In this document: piece after piece, positions 1-5,219 of the stretch
How positions within the stretch are numbered: the stretch's first letter is position 1
Layout: each line of letters starts with the position of its first letter
Source of the DNA: an uncultured Eubacteriales bacterium
GTDB lineage: Bacteria; Bacillota; Clostridia; Oscillospirales; Acutalibacteraceae
Assembly (NCBI GenBank): GCA_948762645.1
Contig: CAQBRY010000061.1
Coordinates: forward strand, 1 to 10,341
Reading direction: 5' to 3'
DNA length: 10,341 nt
The notes under the pieces: model-generated
What the model was told of the DNA's origin: nothing
The model's database searches: none
What the model saw: the letters and a program-made list of their open reading frames with translations, nothing else
Made by a program: the position numbers and the translations under genes

Positions 1-93
1 AGAATAGGTAGGCCTTGTCATTATTGTACCTATTAATATCTCAAATCTTACTAAATACCGTAATAATATTTCAAAAGGATATAAAATATATAA

Positions 94-696
94 ATGAACA
101 ACAATAATTTTAAAATAAATTTTAATAATGTAAAATTAGAAACTTCAGCAGGTAATATATCAGGATTACCTGCTGATAATTTACCTGAAATCGTTTTTTC
201 AGGAAAGTCTAATGTGGGTAAATCATCAACAATAAATAAAATTATAAATAGGAAGTCTCTTGCCAGAACAAGTAATACTCCGGGAAAAACCTCAACTATT
301 AATTTCTATAGTGCCGGTAATACTAGATTAGTAGATCTGCCCGGATATGGTTATGCTAAAAGATCATTTTCGGAAAAAAGAAGATGGTCTGAATTAGTTC
401 AAAACTACTTCTCAAATAGAAAAAATATAGCATTGGTCGTACAAATTATTGATATTAGACATCATCCATCGTATGAAGATTCACAAATGATAGAGTATCT
501 TGTTAGCTCAGGTCTACCATTTATCGTATTATTAAACAAAGTAGATAAACTTAATAAAACTCAGAGACAAGACAGATTATCTAAAATAAATATTGAATTA
601 AAACATAAAAATATTAATACTTTAGTTATATCATCTGAAACCGGAGAAAATATTAATATACTGCGTCAAATAATATTCGATAGAATACCTAACTAA
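94..696 (+). CDS. engB: Ribosome biogenesis GTPase EngB (YsxC/YihA)
   Basis: This is a 200-residue TRAFAC-class GTPase; the family assists late assembly of the large ribosomal subunit in the cytoplasm and is usually essential. All G motifs are visible: the G1 P-loop GKSNVGKS at residues 37-44, the G2 region NTPGKT at 61-66, G3 DLPG at 81-84, G4 NKVD at 148-151, and G5 around SSETG at 180-184. The family signature LVDLPGYGYAK follows G3. Its length equals the usual ~195-200. The start is the ATG at 94, with an AAAAGGA ribosome binding site at 73-79; the 14-nt spacing is somewhat long. The low-complexity MNNNN start reflects the AT-rich genome. The gene is codirectional with spoVAC, 65 bp downstream, and no clear terminator separates them. 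Identification is firm. Confidence 0.96.
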   Translation: MNNNNFKINFNNVKLETSAGNISGLPADNLPEIVFSGKSNVGKSSTINKIINRKSLARTSNTPGKTSTINFYSAGNTRLVDLPGYGYAKRSFSEKRRWSELVQNYFSNRKNIALVVQIIDIRHHPSYEDSQMIEYLVSSGLPFIVLLNKVDKLNKTQRQDRLSKINIELKHKNINTLVISSETGENINILRQIIFDRIPN

Positions 697-725
697 ATAA
701 TTATATTTTTAATGTATATATATAT

Positions 726-755
726 ACTCCTTATGGAATAATATTCATAAGGAGT
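726..755 (+). promoter_or_regulatory. Perfect 10-bp hairpin sequestering the spoVAC ribosome binding site
   Basis: ACTCCTTATG (726-735) is the exact reverse complement of CATAAGGAGT (746-755), separated by a 10-nt loop. The 3' arm contains the AAGGAG Shine-Dalgarno (749-754), 7 nt before the ATG at 762, so the 5' arm is an anti-Shine-Dalgarno. A G-U and an A-U pair could extend the stem inward. No T-run follows, which argues against a terminator for engB. The inferred role is translational masking of spoVAC in transcripts read through from engB. A transcript starting inside or after the 5' arm would escape masking. The structure is seen directly; the regulation is inference. Confidence 0.6.
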
Positions 756-761
756 GATATT

Positions 762-1205
762 ATGAAAATAACACCTAATCAGTATAGTACTATGGCTAGT
801 CAAGCATCACCAAGCAGTAAAACATTTAAAAATATAAGTTTAGCTTTTCTATCTGGAGGTATAATATGCACTATAGGGCAAATACTTCAAAATGTATATA
901 TGAACGTGGGAATGGAAAAAAAAGATGCTAGTACTTTAGTATCAGTAACATTAATAGCAATAGGAGCCTTTTTGACTGCTATAAAAGTTTACGACAACAT
1001 AGCTAAACACGCTGGTGCAGGTACAATATTGCCTATTACAGGATTTGCTAATGCGATGGTCTCACCTGCTATGGAGTTTAAAACAGAAGGTCATATTTTA
1101 GGTCTTGGTGCAAAAATGTTTTTAATTTCAGGTCCAGTAATTGTTTTTGGAATAATAGCTTCAATAGTATATGGAATTATAGTTTATATGTTTAATCTAT
1201 ATTAA
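762..1205 (+). CDS. spoVAC: Stage V sporulation protein AC (SpoVAC)
   Basis: This is a 147-residue polytopic membrane protein of the SpoVA channel, which moves Ca-dipicolinic acid into the forespore and out during germination; in Bacillus SpoVAC behaves as a mechanosensitive channel. Hydrophobic segments lie at about residues 24-46, 57-76 and 118-145, with a more polar conserved stretch between. The family signature HAGAGTILPITGFANAMVSP lies at 83-102, followed by EFKTEGHILG at 105-114. Length is close to the usual ~150. The start is ATG 762, with AAGGAG 7 nt upstream, inside the hairpin at 726-755. The gene stands alone: a terminator overlaps its stop and no spoVAD or spoVAE follows, whereas these normally sit directly downstream. 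Its last 31 codons and terminator are repeated at 2057-2178. Confidence 0.93.
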   Translation: MKITPNQYSTMASQASPSSKTFKNISLAFLSGGIICTIGQILQNVYMNVGMEKKDASTLVSVTLIAIGAFLTAIKVYDNIAKHAGAGTILPITGFANAMVSPAMEFKTEGHILGLGAKMFLISGPVIVFGIIASIVYGIIVYMFNLY

Positions 1206-1234
1206 AAAATTTCCCGATTAATACGGGAAATTTT
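1206..1234. terminator. Bidirectional Rho-independent terminator between spoVAC and peptide gene 1
   Basis: AAAATTTCCCG (1206-1216) pairs perfectly with CGGGAAATTTT (1224-1234) around a 7-nt loop. A T-rich tract follows on the + strand (1231-1241), and on the - strand the stem is followed by TTTTTTAAT. It begins at the base after the spoVAC stop codon and lies 12 bp beyond the stop of the convergent peptide gene, so it can end both transcripts. A slightly altered copy lies at 2146-2178. Confidence 0.85.
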
Positions 1235-1246
1235 AATTTTTATTCT

Positions 1247-1870
1247 TTATAAATCTTTAACAATACCAATCGCAGCACCAAGTATAGTGCCACATATAGC
1301 ATAACGCCCGACTATTTTTCCCTCCATCATCCAATAATCTTTATTTACATTTTTATTAAATTTTTCTTCGTTATTAATATCGAATATATTAACCAAACCA
1401 GCAGCTATAGAAACCTCAGGTGACTTTACAACACCAACTCCAACTCCAGCTGCAGTTCCCACTACAGCTCCCGCTGCAGCTCCTTTAGCACCTTTCTTAA
1501 TAAGATCGTTAAAGCTGGTACCGCCAACAATGCTATCTAGTCCTTCATCATCTATTTTACTACATGTATTAACAAACTTACTAAGGATCATTTTTAAACT
1601 TTTAAATTGCTCATTCGTTAAGTTTATCCCATTTTCTTGAAAAAATTTCTTAACTTCCCCATCTTCTTTTAAACTCAAAAATAATCGTAAGTTTTCTTTA
1701 TCCTCAAAAATTGTTGTTAATTTTTCGCTATAATTATCTGCTAAGCTTATTCCCTTATCTTCAAAAAATTTTTTACTTTCTCCTTTTGTTTTCAGACTTA
1801 ATAGTCTTTTCACCTCCTCTTCACTACTAAAAGCTTCTTCTAAAATTTTTACTTGATTATTATTATCCAC
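1247..1870 (-). CDS. Double-glycine-leader, glycine-zipper peptide precursor 1 (bacteriocin-like, Nif11-type leader)
   Basis: This 207-residue protein has the layout of a secreted peptide precursor: an acidic/basic helical leader ending in EGLDSIVGG (Gly-Gly at 116-117), then a ~90-residue core rich in Gly and Ala. The leader resembles Nif11-type leaders (pattern like GEVKKFFQENGINLTNEQF at 71-89), and this unit occurs twice (about 22-43 and 63-84, 41 residues apart). The core has a strict GxxxG ladder at G130, G134, G138, G142 and G146, and a second at G194, G198 and G202, suggesting small-residue-packed membrane helices. Leaders of this type are normally cut after Gly-Gly by a C39-peptidase ABC exporter, which is not in the window. 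The start is GTG at 1870 with AAAGGAGT at 1879-1886. The core has only one Cys (C193), so a lanthipeptide is unlikely. It could be an unmodified bacteriocin, another secreted membrane-active peptide, or a non-antimicrobial protein. Confidence 0.62.
   Translation of the reverse strand: MDNNNQVKILEEAFSSEEEVKRLLSLKTKGESKKFFEDKGISLADNYSEKLTTIFEDKENLRLFLSLKEDGEVKKFFQENGINLTNEQFKSLKMILSKFVNTCSKIDDEGLDSIVGGTSFNDLIKKGAKGAAAGAVVGTAAGVGVGVVKSPEVSIAAGLVNIFDINNEEKFNKNVNKDYWMMEGKIVGRYAICGTILGAAIGIVKDL
1619..1810 (-). repeat. Internal duplication of the leader module in peptide gene 1
   Basis: Codons 21-43 (1742-1810) and 62-84 (1619-1687) encode matching units. Over the 19 aligned residues from S25/S66 to L43/L84, twelve are identical: S, L, K, G, E, K, K, F, F, G, I and L. 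The DNA is also recognisably alike, including similar A/T-rich blocks. Peptide gene 2 has one equivalent unit, which supports a gain in gene 1, although loss in gene 2 is possible. Confidence 0.75.
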
Positions 1871-1893
1871 AATATTTCACTCCTTTCATATTA

Positions 1894-1921
1894 ATAATAA
1901 CATAAATTTATAAAATATCAA
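1894..1921 (-). promoter_or_regulatory. Candidate promoter of peptide gene 1
   Basis: On the - strand, TTGATA (1921-1916) and TATTAT (1899-1894) are separated by 16 bp; each is one base from the vegetative consensus. The start point would fall near 1887, immediately before the AAAGGAGT ribosome binding site, giving a very short leader. The region is so AT-rich that chance matches are likely. Position and spacing parallel the better promoter before gene 2. Confidence 0.4.
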
Positions 1922-1936
1922 CAAAAATCTCTCTGA

Positions 1937-2058
1937 TTATAAAATATTTTTCACAGAAAGACTTATCCTTCCTTTACTATCAATCTCAACAACTTTTACT
2001 AAAACTTCATCACCTAAATTTAGTACATCAGTTACTTTTTCAACTCTCTTATTATCAA
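1937..2058 (-). pseudogene. pnp 3' fragment (PNPase S1-domain tail)
   Basis: This is a 122-bp copy of the end of pnp, with 114 of 122 bases identical to 2958-3079. It encodes the last 39 residues of the S1 domain and the stop codon without frameshift. Of the eight substitutions, seven are transitions; five are silent and three change the protein conservatively (I666V, N687S, M690V in PNPase numbering). No start codon or ribosome binding site precedes it, and an in-frame TAA lies just upstream in the fused spoVAC-derived sequence. It is therefore a non-coding remnant. It shows that gene 1 also once sat directly downstream of a pnp gene. Confidence 0.92.
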
Positions 2059-2147
2059 AATGTTTTTAATTTCAGGCCCAGTAATTGTTTTTGGAATAAT
2101 AGCTTCAATAATATGGAATTATAGTTTATATGTTTAATCTATATTAA
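2057..2147 (+). pseudogene. spoVAC 3' fragment
   Basis: This copies the last 31 codons of spoVAC (1113-1205), starting in the codon before M119. One substitution (T1133 to C2077) and a deletion of GT corresponding to 1167-1168 separate the copies. The deletion shifts the frame, so after ...FGIIASI the reading becomes unrelated and stops early. An ATG at 2060 could open a 25-residue hydrophobic peptide, but it has no ribosome binding site. The fragment abuts the pnp fragment with a shared AA at 2057-2058, marking the duplication joint. Confidence 0.9.
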
Positions 2148-2178
2148 AAAATTTCCCGATTAATACAGGAAATTTTTT
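2146..2178. terminator. Duplicated spoVAC terminator
   Basis: This is a copy of the hairpin at 1206-1234. AAAAAATTTCC (2146-2156) pairs with GGAAATTTTTT (2168-2178). The G-to-A change at 2167 breaks one pair near the loop, leaving the outer 11 bp intact. T-runs exist on both sides, so it may still end transcripts of peptide gene 2 coming from the right. Confidence 0.65.
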
Positions 2179-2416
2179 ATTAATTTATATTTACTAAACA
2201 TACCAAAAGCTTTTAAGTTTAGGAAATGCCCAATAGAAAAAAATTAGCTATAGTATTAAATTATGTACGGTGACTTAACGTTAAAAAATTCAATACTCTT
2301 ATAAAATATATTGATTCAAACTTTTATTTCTCTTCTTTTAGTATACTCTCCAAGTTTAACTTTTTTACAGCACATAAAATATAAATAATTAAATATCGCC
2401 AAGAATAGACCTAGTG
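2179..2416. other. Non-coding spacer downstream of peptide gene 2, with possible gene decay
   Basis: No intact gene is visible here. The equivalent spacer in unit 1 is only 12 bp. On the - strand an open frame without start codon runs from 2429 to 2316, overlapping the end of peptide gene 2 in another frame. It would encode a hydrophobic stretch (ALGLFLAIFNYLYFM) and a basic tail ending KRREIKV. Short protein-like pieces in two frames continue toward 2200, interrupted by stops. This fits a decayed 3' extension of gene 2 or a decayed small membrane-protein gene, but chance in AT-rich DNA is not excluded. The palindrome TTAACGTTAA lies at 2275-2284. Together with 1871-2178, this gap holds only the promoter, gene fragments and terminator listed separately. 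Confidence 0.4.
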
Positions 2417-2899
2417 CTAACTGATTGCTTCAGAACAGCACTCCAAAAGACTGCCGATAGCTGCCCCACACAAAGCACCGAGTGCCACACCACCGCCACT
2501 AATGCCCAACGTCGCAGCATTTACTGTTAAATTTTTATATCCACAATTTACTAAAGTTGCACCAGCAAATCCACCGACCAAAAGTGCAAATGGAGAAGCC
2601 AAAGTCCCACCCAGAACCGCACCACCAGCTGCACCTTCACTAATTCCACCAACTACATTATCTAAATCATCTTCTCCCATTTCTTTACACTTACAAATAA
2701 TTTTATTTAAGTCCGCTTTGCTTATTTTTTTACATTCCTCCATCAATTTATCAAAAAATTTTTTTATATTATTAAACAAATCGTCCGTTAACTCTATTTC
2801 CCTTCCTACAAAAATATCTTCTATTTCCTCTTTTCTTTTACACTTTATTACCTTTCTAATATTATCTTTATTAGAAAAAATTTCTTCAATAATTTTCAC
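2417..2899 (-). CDS. Double-glycine-leader, glycine-zipper peptide precursor 2 (bacteriocin-like)
   Basis: This 160-residue relative of peptide gene 1 has a charged helical leader ending in GEDDLDNVVGG (Gly-Gly at 84-85) and a 75-residue Gly/Ala-rich core. The leader aligns with one leader module of gene 1 (EIELTDDLF at 34-42 against GINLTNEQF). The core has GxxxG ladders at G89, G93 and G97 and at G137, G141, G145 and G149; the motif GAAIG is shared with the C-terminus of gene 1. Cysteines are C20, C56, C69 and C71 in the leader and C119, C144, C154 and C155 in the core. The only usable start is GTG at 2899, because an in-frame TGA directly precedes it. It has no properly spaced ribosome binding site and aligns with Val7 of gene 1, so the 5' end may be damaged. 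An exported membrane-active peptide is the best guess. Confidence 0.55.
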   Translation of the reverse strand: MKIIEEIFSNKDNIRKVIKCKRKEEIEDIFVGREIELTDDLFNNIKKFFDKLMEECKKISKADLNKIICKCKEMGEDDLDNVVGGISEGAAGGAVLGGTLASPFALLVGGFAGATLVNCGYKNLTVNAATLGISGGGVALGALCGAAIGSLLECCSEAIS

Positions 2900-2924
2900 T
2901 CACTTTATTATATTTATACAATAT

Positions 2925-2953
2925 ACTATAAAGTAAAATAATATTAATGTCAA
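2925..2953 (-). promoter_or_regulatory. Strong vegetative-type promoter of peptide gene 2
   Basis: On the - strand, a perfect TTGACA (2953-2948) and TATAGT (2930-2925, 5 of 6) are separated by exactly 17 bp. The -35 box begins 4 bp after the pnp stop codon. The predicted start is near 2918, about 19 nt before the GTG start. Gene 2 can therefore be expressed independently of pnp. Confidence 0.65.
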
Positions 2954-2957
2954 ATAT

Positions 2958-5042
2958 TTATAAAATATTCTTCATAGAAAGATTTATTCTTCCTTTGCTG
3001 TCAATCTCAACAACTTTTACTAAAACTTCATCACCTAAATTGAGTATATCAGTTACTTTTTCAACTCTCTTATTATCAAGTTGAGAAATATGGCAAAGTC
3101 CCTCTTTCCCGGGTACTATTTCTACAAATGCACCAAAATTCATAATTCGTGTGACTTTACCTTTATATATAGTACCTACCTCTAAATCTTTATCAATATT
3201 ATTAATTATGTCTATTACCTTTTTACATTTTGCAGTATCTACGCCCATAACAAAAATTTTTCCATCATCATGTATGTCTATTTTAACGTCATAATCAAGG
3301 CTCAACTTTTGAACTACTTTCCCTCCGGACCCTATTACTTCCCTTATCTTATCTAAAGAAATTTTAGTACTTAACACCTTCGGGGCGTATCTGGACAATT
3401 CACTTCTAGGGCTTACTATACACTTCGACATAACTTCATTTATTATATAATTTCTTGCAATATGCGTCTTCTCCAGAGCTTCTTTTATCATCTCTGATGT
3501 TAAACCACTTATCTTTAAATCCATTTGTATAGCTGTTATTCCGTCGAGTGTCCCTGCTACTTTAAAGTCCATATCTCCAAAAAAATCTTCTAAACCTTGA
3601 ATATCTATCATCGTCATCCACTTATCGCCCTCGGTAATAAGACCGCACGATATTCCCGCTACAGGCTCCTTTATAGGCACTCCGGCATCCATAAGAGCTA
3701 AAGTGGACCCGCACACTGAAGCTTGAGAAGTTGAACCATTTGATGACAATACCTCAGAAACTAATCTTATTGCATACGGAAATTCATCTTCAGAGGGCAA
3801 AACCGGAACTAACGCTTTTTCAGCAAGTGCACCATGTCCTATTTCTCTTCTTCCGGGTCCTCTGCTTGGTTTAGTCTCACCGACGGAATAAGATGGGAAA
3901 TTATAATGATGCATATATCTTTTAGATATGTCTGAATCTATGCCGTCTAAAGTTTGCTGATCACTTATAGGCCCGAGAGTCGCTACTGTAAGTACTTGGG
4001 TTTGTCCACGAGTAAACATACCGCTTCCGTGTACTCGAGGAAGTATTCCTACTTCTGCATGTAACTGTCTCATCTGATCCATTTTTCTTCCGTCTACACG
4101 TTTTTGATCTTCAAGAAGCCATTTTCTTACAACTTTTTTTTGTAATTTATATATACACTCATCTATTTGTGAAATACTGTCAGGATAAATAGTGTCCAGC
4201 ATTTGATGAGCTCTTTCATACAGAGGCTTTAGTCTTCTTTCTCTTTCTGACTTATCATTTGTATAAAGAGCTAGTTTTATGTCGTCAATTAGCATTTCCT
4301 CTATTTTATTATACACCTCTTCATCAAAAGACTCAGATTTAAATTCAAATTTTTCTTTTCCTACCTCTTTAGTTATGAGATTTATAAAGTCTATTATTTC
4401 TTGATTAAATTTATGACCACATATAATAGCTTCATACATAATATCGTCACTTATCCTATCAGCAGCGGCTTCTATCATTACAACTCTTTCTTTACTTGAT
4501 GCTACCGTTAAAGACAGCTTCGACTCTTTACTCTGACTATCTGTAGGATTTATAACTACTTTTCCATCAACATATCCAACACTTACCCCTGAAATAGGTC
4601 CGTTCCAGGGAATGTCAGATATACTAAGTGCAATAGACGTACCTATCATAGCTGTGATCTCAGGTGAACAGTCTTCATCTACAGAAAGCACCGTACATAC
4701 TACTGATACATCATTTCTCATTTCTTTCGGGAAAAGTGGTCTTATTGGCCTATCAATTACTCTTGAAGAAAGCACTGCTTTCTCAGACGGTTTACCTTCT
4801 CTTTTCGAAAATGATCCCGGTATCTTTCCAACAGAATATAATCTCTCTTCAAAATCAACCGATAACGGGAAAAAATCTATGCCTTCCCTTGGCTTACTTG
4901 AAGCAGTTACCGCTACATTTAAAACCGTATCCCCATACCTTATTAAACATGACCCATTAGCCAACTGAGCATATTTACCCGTTTCAACTTTGAGATTCCT
5001 TCCGGCAACCTTAGTTTCAAATACTTTATAATTTTCAAACAT
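2958..5042 (-). CDS. pnp: Polyribonucleotide nucleotidyltransferase (PNPase)
   Basis: PNPase is a phosphorolytic 3'-5' exoribonuclease that works as a trimer in the cytoplasm in mRNA turnover. The protein is 694 residues, a normal length. Visible domains are the first RNase PH-like core (about 10-145), a helical linker (about 240-310), the second RNase PH core (about 320-545, with MFTRGQTQVL at 342-351), KH (about 556-615, with GSGG at 571-574) and S1 (about 623-692). The catalytic motif DFFGDMDFK places D486, D492 and K494 at the same positions as in E. coli PNPase. The start is ATG 5042 with GGAGG at 5050-5054, 7 nt away. It follows rpsO, as in many bacteria. Its last 122 bp are duplicated at 1937-2058. 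Confidence 0.97.
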   Translation of the reverse strand: MFENYKVFETKVAGRNLKVETGKYAQLANGSCLIRYGDTVLNVAVTASSKPREGIDFFPLSVDFEERLYSVGKIPGSFSKREGKPSEKAVLSSRVIDRPIRPLFPKEMRNDVSVVCTVLSVDEDCSPEITAMIGTSIALSISDIPWNGPISGVSVGYVDGKVVINPTDSQSKESKLSLTVASSKERVVMIEAAADRISDDIMYEAIICGHKFNQEIIDFINLITKEVGKEKFEFKSESFDEEVYNKIEEMLIDDIKLALYTNDKSERERRLKPLYERAHQMLDTIYPDSISQIDECIYKLQKKVVRKWLLEDQKRVDGRKMDQMRQLHAEVGILPRVHGSGMFTRGQTQVLTVATLGPISDQQTLDGIDSDISKRYMHHYNFPSYSVGETKPSRGPGRREIGHGALAEKALVPVLPSEDEFPYAIRLVSEVLSSNGSTSQASVCGSTLALMDAGVPIKEPVAGISCGLITEGDKWMTMIDIQGLEDFFGDMDFKVAGTLDGITAIQMDLKISGLTSEMIKEALEKTHIARNYIINEVMSKCIVSPRSELSRYAPKVLSTKISLDKIREVIGSGGKVVQKLSLDYDVKIDIHDDGKIFVMGVDTAKCKKVIDIINNIDKDLEVGTIYKGKVTRIMNFGAFVEIVPGKEGLCHISQLDNKRVEKVTDILNLGDEVLVKVVEIDSKGRINLSMKNIL

Positions 5043-5072
5043 TTCCTTACCTCCATAAATTCATAGACGTGA

Positions 5073-5098
5073 ATTATAAAGTTTAGAAGCAAAATCAA
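5073..5098 (-). promoter_or_regulatory. Weak candidate pnp promoter
   Basis: A perfect TATAAT (5078-5073) lies on the - strand 30 bp before pnp. The nearest -35-like hexamer, TTGATT (5098-5093), is only 14 bp away, which is too close for a standard promoter. It may be chance, or pnp may depend mostly on the rpsO promoter. Confidence 0.25.
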
Positions 5099-5172
5099 TC
5101 TTTACATACCTTAAATAAAGACTCATCTTACTGCTAAAATCTTTAAAATTCACTTCTTTTTTAACATTAAAT

Positions 5173-5205
5173 GAAACAGACAACTATTTTACAGTTGCCT
5201 GTTTC
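5173..5205 (-). promoter_or_regulatory. rpsO-pnp intergenic RNA hairpin
   Basis: In the - strand transcript, GAAACAGGCAACT pairs with AGTTGTCTGTTTC over 13 bp with one G-U pair and a 7-nt loop, starting 14 nt after the rpsO stop codon. No U-run follows, so it is not a standard terminator. In E. coli a hairpin in the pnp leader is cut by RNase III and mediates PNPase autoregulation. A similar processing, RNA-stability or attenuation role here is inference from position and shape. Confidence 0.55.
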
Positions 5206-5219
5206 CTAAATAACTAAAA

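Larger units (their letters stand above)
1113..3079. repeat. Tandem duplication of the spoVAC 3' end - peptide gene - pnp 3' end segment
   Basis: Unit 1 (1113-2058, 946 bp) runs from inside spoVAC through peptide gene 1 to a pnp 3' fragment. Unit 2 (2057-3079, 1023 bp) runs from a spoVAC 3' fragment through peptide gene 2 into intact pnp. The outer edges match: 1113-1234 against 2057-2176 (2 substitutions and a 2-bp gap), and 1937-2058 against 2958-3079 (8 substitutions, no gap). The interiors are highly diverged. The order and orientation are exactly those of a direct tandem duplication with breakpoints in the two flanking genes. No transposase, terminal inverted repeat or integrase site is seen. 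Confidence 0.85.

Noticed and set aside
1..36. Open frame at the left edge ending RPCHYCTY and a stop, possibly the tail of an upstream gene.
   Set aside because: Only 11 codons are visible and I recognise no C-terminus; chance cannot be excluded.
726..755. Hairpin as a terminator of engB.
   Set aside because: The stem is not followed by a T-run and contains the spoVAC ribosome binding site, so a translational role fits better.
1247..1870. Lanthipeptide precursor.
   Set aside because: Only one Cys in the core and no synthetase gene in the window.
2275..2284. Palindrome TTAACGTTAA.
   Set aside because: A single short palindrome in AT-rich spacer with no promoter nearby; no basis to call an operator.
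1871..2416. Insertion sequence or other mobile element as cause of the rearrangement.
   Set aside because: No transposase, terminal inverted repeats or target-site duplication; the repeats are copies of neighbouring gene ends.
2502..2936. A 144-codon + strand frame opposite peptide gene 2.
   Set aside because: It is the antisense shadow of the Gly/Ala-rich gene (Pro/Ala/Ser-rich translation), lacks a convincing start, and the - strand frame has leader and zipper motifs.
4612..4968. + strand frames opposite pnp.
   Set aside because: Antisense to a fully conserved PNPase; no independent coding signal.
5058..5075. Inverted repeat AATTCA/TGAATT in the pnp leader.
   Set aside because: Only 6 weak A/T-rich pairs; likely chance.
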